DNA of 9,556 nt, from contig CANRFK010000046.1 in assembly GCA_947629875.1 (NCBI GenBank), forward strand, positions 1-9,556, given 5' to 3'. The first letter of the stretch is position 1. The number at the start of each line of letters is the position of its first letter. Of this stretch, positions 1 through 5,416 are shown one piece after another. The notes beneath the pieces were generated by a model. The model was given only the letters and a program-made list of their open reading frames with translations, was not told the DNA's origin and did not search any database. A program made the translations under genes and the position numbers. Source of the stretch: an uncultured Clostridia bacterium (GTDB lineage Bacteria; Bacillota; Clostridia; Christensenellales; Borkfalkiaceae).

Positions 1-43
1 CATAGTTAGTCAGCCATTCACACAGCCAATCCTTATATTTCAT
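1..43 (-). CDS. Partial CDS, N-terminus of a possible tyrosine-type integrase
   Basis: Only the first 14 codons are inside the window: MKYKDWLCEWLTNY. The ATG (43-41) is preceded by AAGGAG at 58-53 with a 9-base spacer, which is a convincing ribosome binding site and the main reason for calling a gene. The peptide, with its Trp-Leu-x-x-Trp-Leu pattern, resembles from memory the start of the N-terminal DNA-binding domain of phage or integrative-element tyrosine recombinases. Fourteen residues cannot establish a family. The gene follows the rlmD terminators on the same strand, so it should be a separate transcription unit. If it is an integrase, an integrated element would lie to the left of the window. 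Confidence 0.45.
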   Translation of the reverse strand, partial: MKYKDWLCEWLTNY

Positions 44-72
44 TTTCTCATTCTCCTTATAAATAAAAATAA

Positions 73-94
73 CCGCATAGCTTTCGCTATGCGG
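73..94 (-). terminator. Intrinsic terminator downstream of rlmD
   Basis: This is a perfect 9-bp hairpin (arms 73-81 and 86-94). Read on the minus strand the loop is GAAA, a stable GNRA tetraloop. The minus-strand sequence that follows is TTATTTTTATTTA, a U-rich tract in the right place. It ends the minus-strand unit running from trpS to rlmD and separates it from the gene starting at 43. Confidence 0.85.
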
Positions 95-117
95 CAATCA
101 TGTCGTATAAATTATAA

Positions 118-139
118 AGCACAAGATTTCTCCTGTGCT
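118..139 (-). terminator. Second, weaker hairpin, possible bidirectional terminator
   Basis: Arms 118-126 and 131-139 pair with one mismatch (8 of 9 positions) around a 4-base loop. On the minus strand the following sequence is only moderately U-rich (TTTATAATTTATA). On the plus strand it is followed by CTATCTTTTTT. The hairpin lies 13 bases past the rlmD stop codon, so it probably forms a tandem terminator with the stronger hairpin at 73-94. Confidence 0.6.
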
Positions 140-152
140 CTATCTTTTTTGC

Positions 153-1850
153 TTATATAATTTCAAAATGCTTCAAGGTCTCTTTGATTGCCTCGACCAT
201 TTGCGGCGAGGGATGCGAACGAGGTCTTTTAAGTTCTTCCACGGCGTTGGGAGCGTCGTACATAGGCAAACCCAAATCCCGCTTGACTTCGGCAATGTAA
301 GCGGTATGAACTTTGAAGCCGTAAGTCTTTTCGATGTATTCTTGGATCATCTTGTAAGTAACTTTCTCTTTCGGCTTGCGTTCCTCGGCGCGTTTTTCTA
401 CTTCTTTCAAAGAGATTTGTCCTTCTCCCTCTCCAAACTCGACTTTTACGCCGATATGTCCGTCGGGTTTTTTGTGGGAAAGGACAACCAATGTCTCCAC
501 GTGCTTGGTCTGCGGGAACATATCAAAGGGTTGGACGAGCGAAATTGCATACATGGGGTCGGGAATTTCGCACTTGACGAGCTCCCCCTTCTCCGTCTCC
601 CGAAGCGAGCCCGTCAAAATGCCGAGGTCGCGCGCGAGGGTCGCGGGGTTGCACGAGACCATGAGGATGCGCCCCACCCCGCTCTTTTTCAAAAGATGCA
701 AAACGCTGCGCTCCACGCCGCTTCTGGGGGGATCCAAGACGACGGTTGCGGGCTTTTCCCGCGCGAGGACGGCGGCGAGTTCCTCCTCCACCTTGCCGCA
801 GAGGTTGAACATCTTCCCATTGAGGCCGTTCCTGTCGCGCAGGCGGTCGGCGCAGGCGGTCGCCTCTGGGACGACTTCGATGCCGTACGCCCTTCCGCAC
901 TTCTTCGCGAGCATGGCGGTGAGCAGCCCCCCGCCCGCGTAGCAATCGACGGCGCTCTTTCCCTCTGCGAGGGAGACGATGCTCTCGTAGAGCTTGCCGC
1001 GCACGTTGTCGTTGACCTGCAAAAAGGTCTGCACGCCCGCCTCGAACACGATGCCGTCGTCCAAGCTCTCGTAAAAGCCCTTGCCTTTGAGGAGGGTGAA
1101 CTCCTTCCCGAAGATGACGTTGGTCTTTGCGGGGTTGTAGTTGAGGTAAAAGCTGTACTCGGGGAAAATTTTGTCGAGCAAAAACAGGAAATAGTCGATG
1201 CCCTTGATCTCCCGCTCGGTGGAGACGAGGGTGACGATGAACTTCTTTTTAATTTCGCGGACGACGATGTGCTTGAGTTGCCCCTTGCCCGTCTCCTCAT
1301 CGTAGCCGTCCAGCCCGCACTTCTCCATGAACCCGTGGAGCGCCGCGATGACCTCCTTCGACCACGCGGGGTGGATGGGGCACTCCTCCGTCTCCACGAT
1401 GCGGTGCGTGCGTTCGGCGAAAAAACCGACGACGTTCCTCTCATTTTGCCGCCCTATGGGCATCTGCAACTTGTTGCGGTAGCCGTAGTCCTTCTCGCTG
1501 CGCACGCAGGGGGAGACCTCGACGTCGAGCCCGCCGATCTTCTTTAAGGTGTCGCGCACGAGCTCCGTCTTGATGCGCAGCTGGGCGCGGTAGCGGACAT
1601 GTTGGAGCTGGCACCCGCCGCAGCGGTGAAAGACGGGGCACCGGGGGCGCACCCTGTCCTCCGCGGGGGTGATGAGTTCCTCCACGCGCGCGTAGGCGAT
1701 GCTGCCCTGCACTTTGAGAACGCGCACCGCGGCGCGCTCCCCGGGGAGCATATAGGGGATAAAGAGCGTCATGCCGTCGCAACGCGCAATGCCCTCGCCC
1801 TGCGTGCCCATGGCGATGGCTTCCACCGTAAGAACGTCGTTTTTCTGCAT
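153..1850 (-). CDS. rlmD: 23S rRNA (uracil-5-)-methyltransferase, RumA/RlmD type, with C-terminal extension
   Basis: A 565-residue SAM-dependent enzyme that makes 5-methyluridine in 23S rRNA, acting in the cytoplasm. An N-terminal TRAM-like RNA-binding region spans roughly residues 5-60. The 4Fe-4S ligand pattern is present: Cys71, Cys77, Cys80 and Cys157. SAM motif I is VDCYAGGG (301-308). The DPPRSG motif is at 373-378, the catalytic nucleophile Cys400 sits in SCNPATLARD, and the likely general base is Glu452 in HVET. About 90 residues (about 475-565) extend past the usual end of the enzyme; I recall this extension in Clostridia homologues, so it is probably not a fusion. The ATG at 1850 has AGGAGG at 1862-1857, which overlaps the end of the upstream gene. 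Target U1939 is the usual assignment, but a dual-site RlmCD-like or U747 activity cannot be excluded. Confidence 0.95.
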   Translation of the reverse strand: MQKNDVLTVEAIAMGTQGEGIARCDGMTLFIPYMLPGERAAVRVLKVQGSIAYARVEELITPAEDRVRPRCPVFHRCGGCQLQHVRYRAQLRIKTELVRDTLKKIGGLDVEVSPCVRSEKDYGYRNKLQMPIGRQNERNVVGFFAERTHRIVETEECPIHPAWSKEVIAALHGFMEKCGLDGYDEETGKGQLKHIVVREIKKKFIVTLVSTEREIKGIDYFLFLLDKIFPEYSFYLNYNPAKTNVIFGKEFTLLKGKGFYESLDDGIVFEAGVQTFLQVNDNVRGKLYESIVSLAEGKSAVDCYAGGGLLTAMLAKKCGRAYGIEVVPEATACADRLRDRNGLNGKMFNLCGKVEEELAAVLAREKPATVVLDPPRSGVERSVLHLLKKSGVGRILMVSCNPATLARDLGILTGSLRETEKGELVKCEIPDPMYAISLVQPFDMFPQTKHVETLVVLSHKKPDGHIGVKVEFGEGEGQISLKEVEKRAEERKPKEKVTYKMIQEYIEKTYGFKVHTAYIAEVKRDLGLPMYDAPNAVEELKRPRSHPSPQMVEAIKETLKHFEII

Positions 1851-1853
1851 GCG

Positions 1854-2402
1854 CTACCTCCTGATCCTCTTTACGATGGCGTCCATCGAGCGTTGGCACA
1901 AAAAGATGAGAAAATCATACACGGCGAACATGGCGCTCGCGCCGAAAAAGACAATGTAGTAGAGGTATTTTGCGACGAAGGGGTACCATGTCGCGCCCGA
2001 GAAGCCCAAAAAACCGTCGAGGGTGAACCACATTAAGAGCAGTGCGCCGTCGAACCAGACTGCCTTCACGAGAAAACACAGGAGGTGCAGCCACCACTTC
2101 TTTGCGTATTTTTTCTGGAAAAAATTGACAATGGGGTGCAATCCGAAGAACACGGCGAAGGGCAGAAGCGTAAAGACGGAAAACCCGCAAAAGAGAAAGG
2201 CGAGCACAAACGCGCCGACGTGCGCGGCGATCGCCCCGCCCCAGAACCCCTTGGAAAGGGGAATCATCAGCGCGAATATGGCGAGGACGTACCCTACCGC
2301 CAACATGAAGCTGACGTACGCGCCCATCGTGAGCGAGAGCGCGGCGATGGCGCATGCGATCGCGGAGAGCGCGATCTCAAACGACTTCGAGGGACGTTTC
2401 AT
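1854..2402 (-). CDS. Uncharacterised polytopic membrane protein
   Basis: I do not recognise the family. The 182 residues contain about six hydrophobic segments: roughly 8-28, 31-50, 53-72, 74-90, 104-126 and 143-168. Short basic ends (MKRPSK at the start, KRIRR at the end) suggest both termini are cytoplasmic. No signal peptide, catalytic motif or soluble domain is visible. Size and segment number fit small transporter subunits such as ECF S components, but this is a guess from topology only. The ATG lies 3 bases after the stop of the J-like gene and lacks a recognisable Shine-Dalgarno sequence, so it is probably translated by coupling to that gene. The first downstream Met (residue 26) would remove the first membrane segment, so the longer start is preferred. 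Confidence 0.8.
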   Translation of the reverse strand: MKRPSKSFEIALSAIACAIAALSLTMGAYVSFMLAVGYVLAIFALMIPLSKGFWGGAIAAHVGAFVLAFLFCGFSVFTLLPFAVFFGLHPIVNFFQKKYAKKWWLHLLCFLVKAVWFDGALLLMWFTLDGFLGFSGATWYPFVAKYLYYIVFFGASAMFAVYDFLIFLCQRSMDAIVKRIRR

Positions 2403-2405
2403 ACA

Positions 2406-3014
2406 CTATCTGCAACTGCAGCAGAGATTGTAGAGGCAGTTGACGCAGAGGCAGGTATAGCACATCGAGGCGCACTGTGCGCACCAATTGCCACCCATCT
2501 GCTCACCGTCCGAGGCGGGGTTGGGGTTGGTGTTGGGCGCGCCGCCCGTCTGCTGCTGATACTGCGCGCGGCTGTTGAGTTTGTCGTACGCCGTGCGGTA
2601 TTTTTGGTTGGGGGGATCGAGCTGCATGGCAATTTCCAGCTGTTTCTTGCACTCGTTGATCCAATTTTTCTTATAGAAGACGACGGACTGCAAGTAGTGC
2701 CACTCGGCATTGCGCTCGTTGAACCCGTCGAGGAGCTGTTGCGCCGCGGCGATATCCCCCCTGCGGATGGCGTCGCCCACCGCCTCGAAGGCATCGGCGC
2801 CCGAGGTGTTCTGCTTCTTTTCCCGCCGCTCGTCCATGACCTCCCGATAGGCGGTCTCGAGCCGCGTGAGCATGCGTGCGGCGTTGTTGCCCTCCTCGCC
2901 GTCCTTCCACTTGTCCTCGTTGTACTGCGCTTTGAGGCGCTGATAGCTCGCCTCGATCTCTTCGTCCGTCGCAGTCTCTTCCACCTGTAAGATCTTGTAA
3001 TTTTCAGGATCCAT
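2406..3014 (-). CDS. Degenerate J-domain protein with TPR-like region and Cys-rich C-terminus
   Basis: A 202-residue protein. Residues 3-65 read like a DnaJ J-domain: NYKILQVEETATDEEIEASY, then the end of helix II and a helix III ending TAYREVMDE. The HPD tripeptide that J-proteins use to stimulate Hsp70 ATPase is replaced by Asn32-Glu33-Asp34, so classical DnaK stimulation is unlikely. Residues 75-145 look helical and TPR-like (RRGDIAAAQQLLDGF, then WHYLQSVVFYKKNW and ECKKQLEIAMQLDP). A Gln/Asn/Pro/Gly-rich linker (150-176) leads to a tail with nine Cys in 24 residues (178, 181, 185, 188, 190, 193, 198, 199, 201), suggesting metal binding or acylation. It lies 4 bases after the DUF5685 stop. 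The only SD candidate, GGAG, is 12 bases before the ATG, which is a long spacer. Confidence 0.85.
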   Translation of the reverse strand: MDPENYKILQVEETATDEEIEASYQRLKAQYNEDKWKDGEEGNNAARMLTRLETAYREVMDERREKKQNTSGADAFEAVGDAIRRGDIAAAQQLLDGFNERNAEWHYLQSVVFYKKNWINECKKQLEIAMQLDPPNQKYRTAYDKLNSRAQYQQQTGGAPNTNPNPASDGEQMGGNWCAQCASMCYTCLCVNCLYNLCCSCR

Positions 3015-3018
3015 GATT

Positions 3019-3900
3019 TTATTTTACTCCGCTATCGATTTTTTCTTGCATTTTCCGCCGCTTCTCCCCCTTCATCACCCGCTCGGTCTCGAGGGGGATG
3101 CCCCGCAAAATGACGTTGTCGGTGAGGTCGCGGTTGAAGGAAAACGTGATGCCCGCAAGGTTTTCCCGCAGGGAGAAGAACAGCGTATCGAACAAAAACC
3201 GTATCTCTTCGCCGTCCCTTTCCATGAGTTCGGCGCGGCTGTTTCTCCCGTAGGCGAGCACAAAGGGGTTGTAATTTTTCTTTTTGAAATCCTTATCGTA
3301 GTCGTCGAGGGCGTCGATGAGATACACCCACTTGCCGAGCCCGTAGAAAAATTCGCCCGTCGCCTCCGTCGCCTTGTCCTTCAGGAGATGGTCGGAGAGC
3401 CGCCGCATCATATTCGCCGTGGGGTCGGCGGCGATGTCGGGAGAGGCCACCCTCTCCTTCTCCGCCCGCGCCTGCTCCTTCATGAACGTCTCCACGAGGG
3501 AGACAAGTTCGGGATAGTTCTTTCTTGCGCGCTTGAAGCCCTTCTTGAACCACAGCCGCTTGCCCCTGCCCCTGCCGCCGTCCTCGATGTCGTCGGTGAG
3601 TTTGTAGTAGGCGAGCACGGTGTTGAGGGCGCCGAGCTCCTCGGTGAGGGGGTCGACGGCCGCAATGGGGCGCTTTTTGATGGCGTGCTCGAAGCAATTC
3701 TGCTGCTCGATCTTCACGTCGATGCCCGCAATGTTGTGGAGGAGCGCCGAGAGAAAGGTCACGTCGTAGGTGAGCCCGATGCGCGCCCGCTGCCCGCACG
3801 CCTTGCCGATGCCCTTGCACAGCCCGCAGTACATGGCACGATAGAGCAAGTAGTCCTTGATGAAGAGGTTGGGCAGATCGTACTTTACATACCCGAACAC
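3019..3900 (-). CDS. DUF5685 family protein with two aspartate-rich motifs
   Basis: A 293-residue protein. The opening (MFGYVKYDLPNLFIKDYLLY), the YCGLCK motif and the later GKWVYLIDALDDYDKDFK stretch match what I recall of DUF5685, a Firmicutes family without a firm function. Visible potential metal ligands are Cys25, Cys28, Cys35, Cys69 and His72. Two aspartate-rich helical motifs, DDIED (103-107) and DALDDYDKD (196-204), are spaced like the paired motifs of isoprenoid-synthase folds. The predicted content is almost entirely helical, with no signal peptide and no clear membrane segment. Start codon is GTG at 3900 with AAGGAG 6 bases upstream, overlapping the end of trpS; the trpS stop is 1 base away, so the two are translationally linked. 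Catalysis on isoprenoids is an inference, not a family fact. Confidence 0.88.
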   Translation of the reverse strand: MFGYVKYDLPNLFIKDYLLYRAMYCGLCKGIGKACGQRARIGLTYDVTFLSALLHNIAGIDVKIEQQNCFEHAIKKRPIAAVDPLTEELGALNTVLAYYKLTDDIEDGGRGRGKRLWFKKGFKRARKNYPELVSLVETFMKEQARAEKERVASPDIAADPTANMMRRLSDHLLKDKATEATGEFFYGLGKWVYLIDALDDYDKDFKKKNYNPFVLAYGRNSRAELMERDGEEIRFLFDTLFFSLRENLAGITFSFNRDLTDNVILRGIPLETERVMKGEKRRKMQEKIDSGVK

Positions 3901-3901
3901 G

Positions 3902-4897
3902 TCAGTCTCCTTGGAAGAAGCCCACCTTGCGGTACACCTTGGAGAGCGTTCTCCGCGCCACTTTATAGGCGCGCTCCGCCCCGCCCTTCAAAATTTCGGT
4001 GAGATACTTCTTGTCCGAAGCCAGCCTCTGCCGCTCGGCTTGGATGGGCGCGAGCACATCGGCGACGGTCTCTCCGACGGCGAGTTTGAACTCCCCGTAG
4101 CCCTTGCCCTCAAAGGTCTTTTCCGCCTCTTCGACGGTGCCCCCCGCAAAGGCGGCGTAGATGTTGAGAAGATTGGTGACCCCGGGCTTGTCCGCCGAGG
4201 CGCGGATACAGTTGTCGCTGTCGGTGACGGCGCGCTTGAATTTGCGGAGGATGGTCTCCCGATCGTCCGTCAAAAAGACGGCGGCGTTGGGATTTTCATC
4301 CGACTTCGACATCTTTTTTGTAGGGTCTTGCAGCGATTTGATGCTCGCCCCGTCCCTTTTGATGAGGGGTTCGGGGACGCGGAAGGTCTCGCCGTAGCGG
4401 TTGTTGAAGCGGACGGCGATGTCCCGCGCGAGTTCGACGTGCTGTTTCTGGTCTGCGCCGACGGGCACATAGTCGGCAAGATATAAGAGGATATCCGCCG
4501 CCATGAGCACGGGATAGTCCATGAGCCCCATGTTGATGTTGTCGGCGTGTTTCTGCGATTTATCCTTGAACTGCGTCATGCGGGAGGCCTCTCCCACATA
4601 GGTGACGGTGTTGAGCACCCAGCACAGCTCGGCATGCTGCGGCACGTGCGACTGCACATAGAGCGCGCACTTTTCGGGGTCGAGCCCGCAGGCGAGGTAG
4701 GTCGCCACAAGTTCCAGGGTGTGGCGGCGAAGTTCGGCGGGCTCCTGTTTTACGGTGATGGCGTGCATGTCCGCGATCGCGTAGAAGCAATCGTACTCCT
4801 CCTGCATGGCGATCCAGTTGCGGATGGCGCCCGTGTAGTTGCCGATGGTGAGGTTCCCGCTCGGCTGTGCCGCCGAGTACATGACTTTCTTTTCCAT
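3902..4897 (-). CDS. trpS: Tryptophanyl-tRNA synthetase
   Basis: A 331-residue class I aminoacyl-tRNA synthetase that charges tRNA-Trp, of normal length for bacterial TrpRS. The HIGH-type motif is TIGN in QPSGNLTIGNYTGA (11-24). The KMSKS loop is exact (195-199, KKMSKSDENPNAAVFL). YPVLMAADILLY (128-139) carries the tryptophan-binding Asp135, and VPVGADQKQHVELARDIA (144-161) is typical of the family. The frame stays open 53 codons further upstream to 5056, but those residues are not TrpRS-like and run through the promoter, so the ATG at 4897 is chosen. No strong Shine-Dalgarno sequence precedes it. It is the first gene of a five-gene minus-strand unit. No T-box is seen before it, although T-boxes are common on trpS in Firmicutes. 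Confidence 0.97.
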   Translation of the reverse strand: MEKKVMYSAAQPSGNLTIGNYTGAIRNWIAMQEEYDCFYAIADMHAITVKQEPAELRRHTLELVATYLACGLDPEKCALYVQSHVPQHAELCWVLNTVTYVGEASRMTQFKDKSQKHADNINMGLMDYPVLMAADILLYLADYVPVGADQKQHVELARDIAVRFNNRYGETFRVPEPLIKRDGASIKSLQDPTKKMSKSDENPNAAVFLTDDRETILRKFKRAVTDSDNCIRASADKPGVTNLLNIYAAFAGGTVEEAEKTFEGKGYGEFKLAVGETVADVLAPIQAERQRLASDKKYLTEILKGGAERAYKVARRTLSKVYRKVGFFQGD

Positions 4898-4918
4898 ACA
4901 AATACCCGATTTTACTAT

Positions 4919-4947
4919 ATTATACCACACCCGCGCGCAAATTGCAA
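4919..4947 (-). promoter_or_regulatory. Sigma-A-type promoter of the trpS operon
   Basis: On the minus strand, TTGCAA (4947-4942) is separated by 17 bp from a consensus TATAAT (4924-4919). Transcription should start near 4912, giving a leader of only about 15 nt before the trpS ATG. That is too short for a T-box or riboswitch. It is the only strong promoter seen for the five genes down to rlmD. Confidence 0.75.
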
Positions 4948-5207
4948 CGTCTATCCGCGCGCCTTTCGTGAAAATCGGAGGAAAGATTGCCGAAATCGCA
5001 ACGGGACATTCTGTTGCAGGCGTGCGCGCCCTCCTGCCCCTCCCCGCGTCCTTCATCTCCCCATACGCTCACTTGCGCCGCGCCCGATGGGCGCGGCGCA
5101 AGTGAGCGTATCTTTTTCCCACGTCTCCCCACCACGCGGAGAGGGACACACCCCTACCCCCGCAATAAAAAACGTGCGCGACATGCGCGAAAAAAATCGC
5201 AAAACCG
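4948..5207. other. Divergent intergenic region without a supported gene
   Basis: This is the part of the 519-base gap between trpS and the lipoprotein gene that lies between the two promoters. Frames are open on both strands, but none has a ribosome binding site with a credible start or a recognisable product. The main structure is the inverted repeat at 5063-5111. An A-rich tract at 5190-5204 lies just upstream of the rightward -35 box and could act as an UP element. A small GCGC-based inverted repeat at about 5176-5188 is too short to call an operator. Confidence 0.6.
5063..5111. repeat. Perfect 23-bp inverted repeat with a 3-base loop
   Basis: The left arm (5063-5085) and right arm (5089-5111) are exactly complementary over 23 bp, with GAT between them. 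The inner part is almost pure G and C. The plus strand continues CTTTTT (5112-5117), so it resembles a rightward intrinsic terminator, but no rightward gene precedes it. It lies upstream of both divergent promoters and is therefore in neither transcript as mapped. It could be a REP or MITE-like palindrome, or the terminator of an unseen small RNA. Confidence 0.85.
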
Positions 5208-5236
5208 TTGAAATTTTCACAAACTTCGTGTATACT
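5208..5236 (+). promoter_or_regulatory. Sigma-A-type promoter of the LRR lipoprotein gene
   Basis: TTGAAA (5208-5213) and TATACT (5231-5236) are separated by exactly 17 bp, and an A-rich tract precedes the -35 box. Transcription should begin near 5243. This leaves a leader of about 174 nt before the ATG at 5417, and places the 5' end of the RNA right at the first base of the leader's closing stem. Confidence 0.8.
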
Positions 5237-5242
5237 GAAAGA

Positions 5243-5336
5243 ACCACACAAACACCATATTTTCCTGCAAGATTCACGGCCGCGGCATCGTGCGTCTCTT
5301 TTTGTGTATCAAGCAGGATACCGATGTTTGTGTGGT
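5243..5336 (+). promoter_or_regulatory. Structured 5' leader, candidate riboswitch-like or sensory RNA
   Basis: By hand, this leader contains nested pairing. A perfect 12-bp closing stem joins 5243-5254 with 5325-5336. Inside it a 6-bp stem joins 5263-5268 (TCCTGC) with 5313-5318 (GCAGGA). Innermost is a hairpin with CACG (5275-5278) paired to CGTG (5289-5292), which can add GCC (5279-5281) paired to GGC (5284-5286) with an AT bulge. Unpaired stretches remain at 5255-5262, 5297-5312 and 5319-5324. I compared it by eye with consensus motifs I know (T-box, SAM, TPP, FMN, purine, glycine, lysine, cobalamin, c-di-GMP, THF) and saw no match. The function is inferred from architecture alone. Confidence 0.55.
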
Positions 5337-5365
5337 GACAAATCCGTCGGGGAGACGCCTTTTGC

Positions 5366-5400
5366 GGTGTGTCCTTGCGGACACACCTTATTTTTTTATT
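5366..5400 (+). terminator. Intrinsic terminator in the leader, directly before the RBS (attenuator)
   Basis: A perfect 9-bp stem (5366-5374 with 5379-5387, loop TTGC) is followed by TTATTTTTTTATT (5388-5400). The lipoprotein gene's AAGGAGG starts two bases later, at 5402. An intrinsic terminator between a promoter and its own gene usually means conditional read-through. A smaller hairpin, CGTC (5345-5348) with GACG (5354-5357), lies between it and the upstream structure. I see no strong alternative pairing that would act as an antiterminator; the best is a 5-bp match between 5252-5256 and 5366-5370. Confidence 0.75.
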
Positions 5401-5416
5401 CAAGGAGGAAACCACC

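Noticed and set aside
135..1547. Long plus-strand reading frame opposite rlmD
   Set aside because: It has no family resemblance and no ribosome binding site. It is a by-product of GC-biased codons in rlmD, whose minus-strand frame carries all the expected catalytic motifs.
4898..5056. 53-codon N-terminal extension of trpS
   Set aside because: The added residues are unlike TrpRS and the DNA contains the promoter boxes at 4919-4947. The ATG at 4897 gives a normal-length enzyme.
4839..5338. Plus-strand frames overlapping the trpS start and the intergenic region
   Set aside because: A GGAGG at 4977-4981 is followed by no in-frame ATG, GTG or TTG at proper spacing. The product would be low-complexity and would run through the 23-bp palindrome.
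5369..5416. 16-codon N-terminal extension of the lipoprotein
   Set aside because: It would translate through the terminator stem and T-tract and would bury the signal peptide. AAGGAGG marks the start at 5417.
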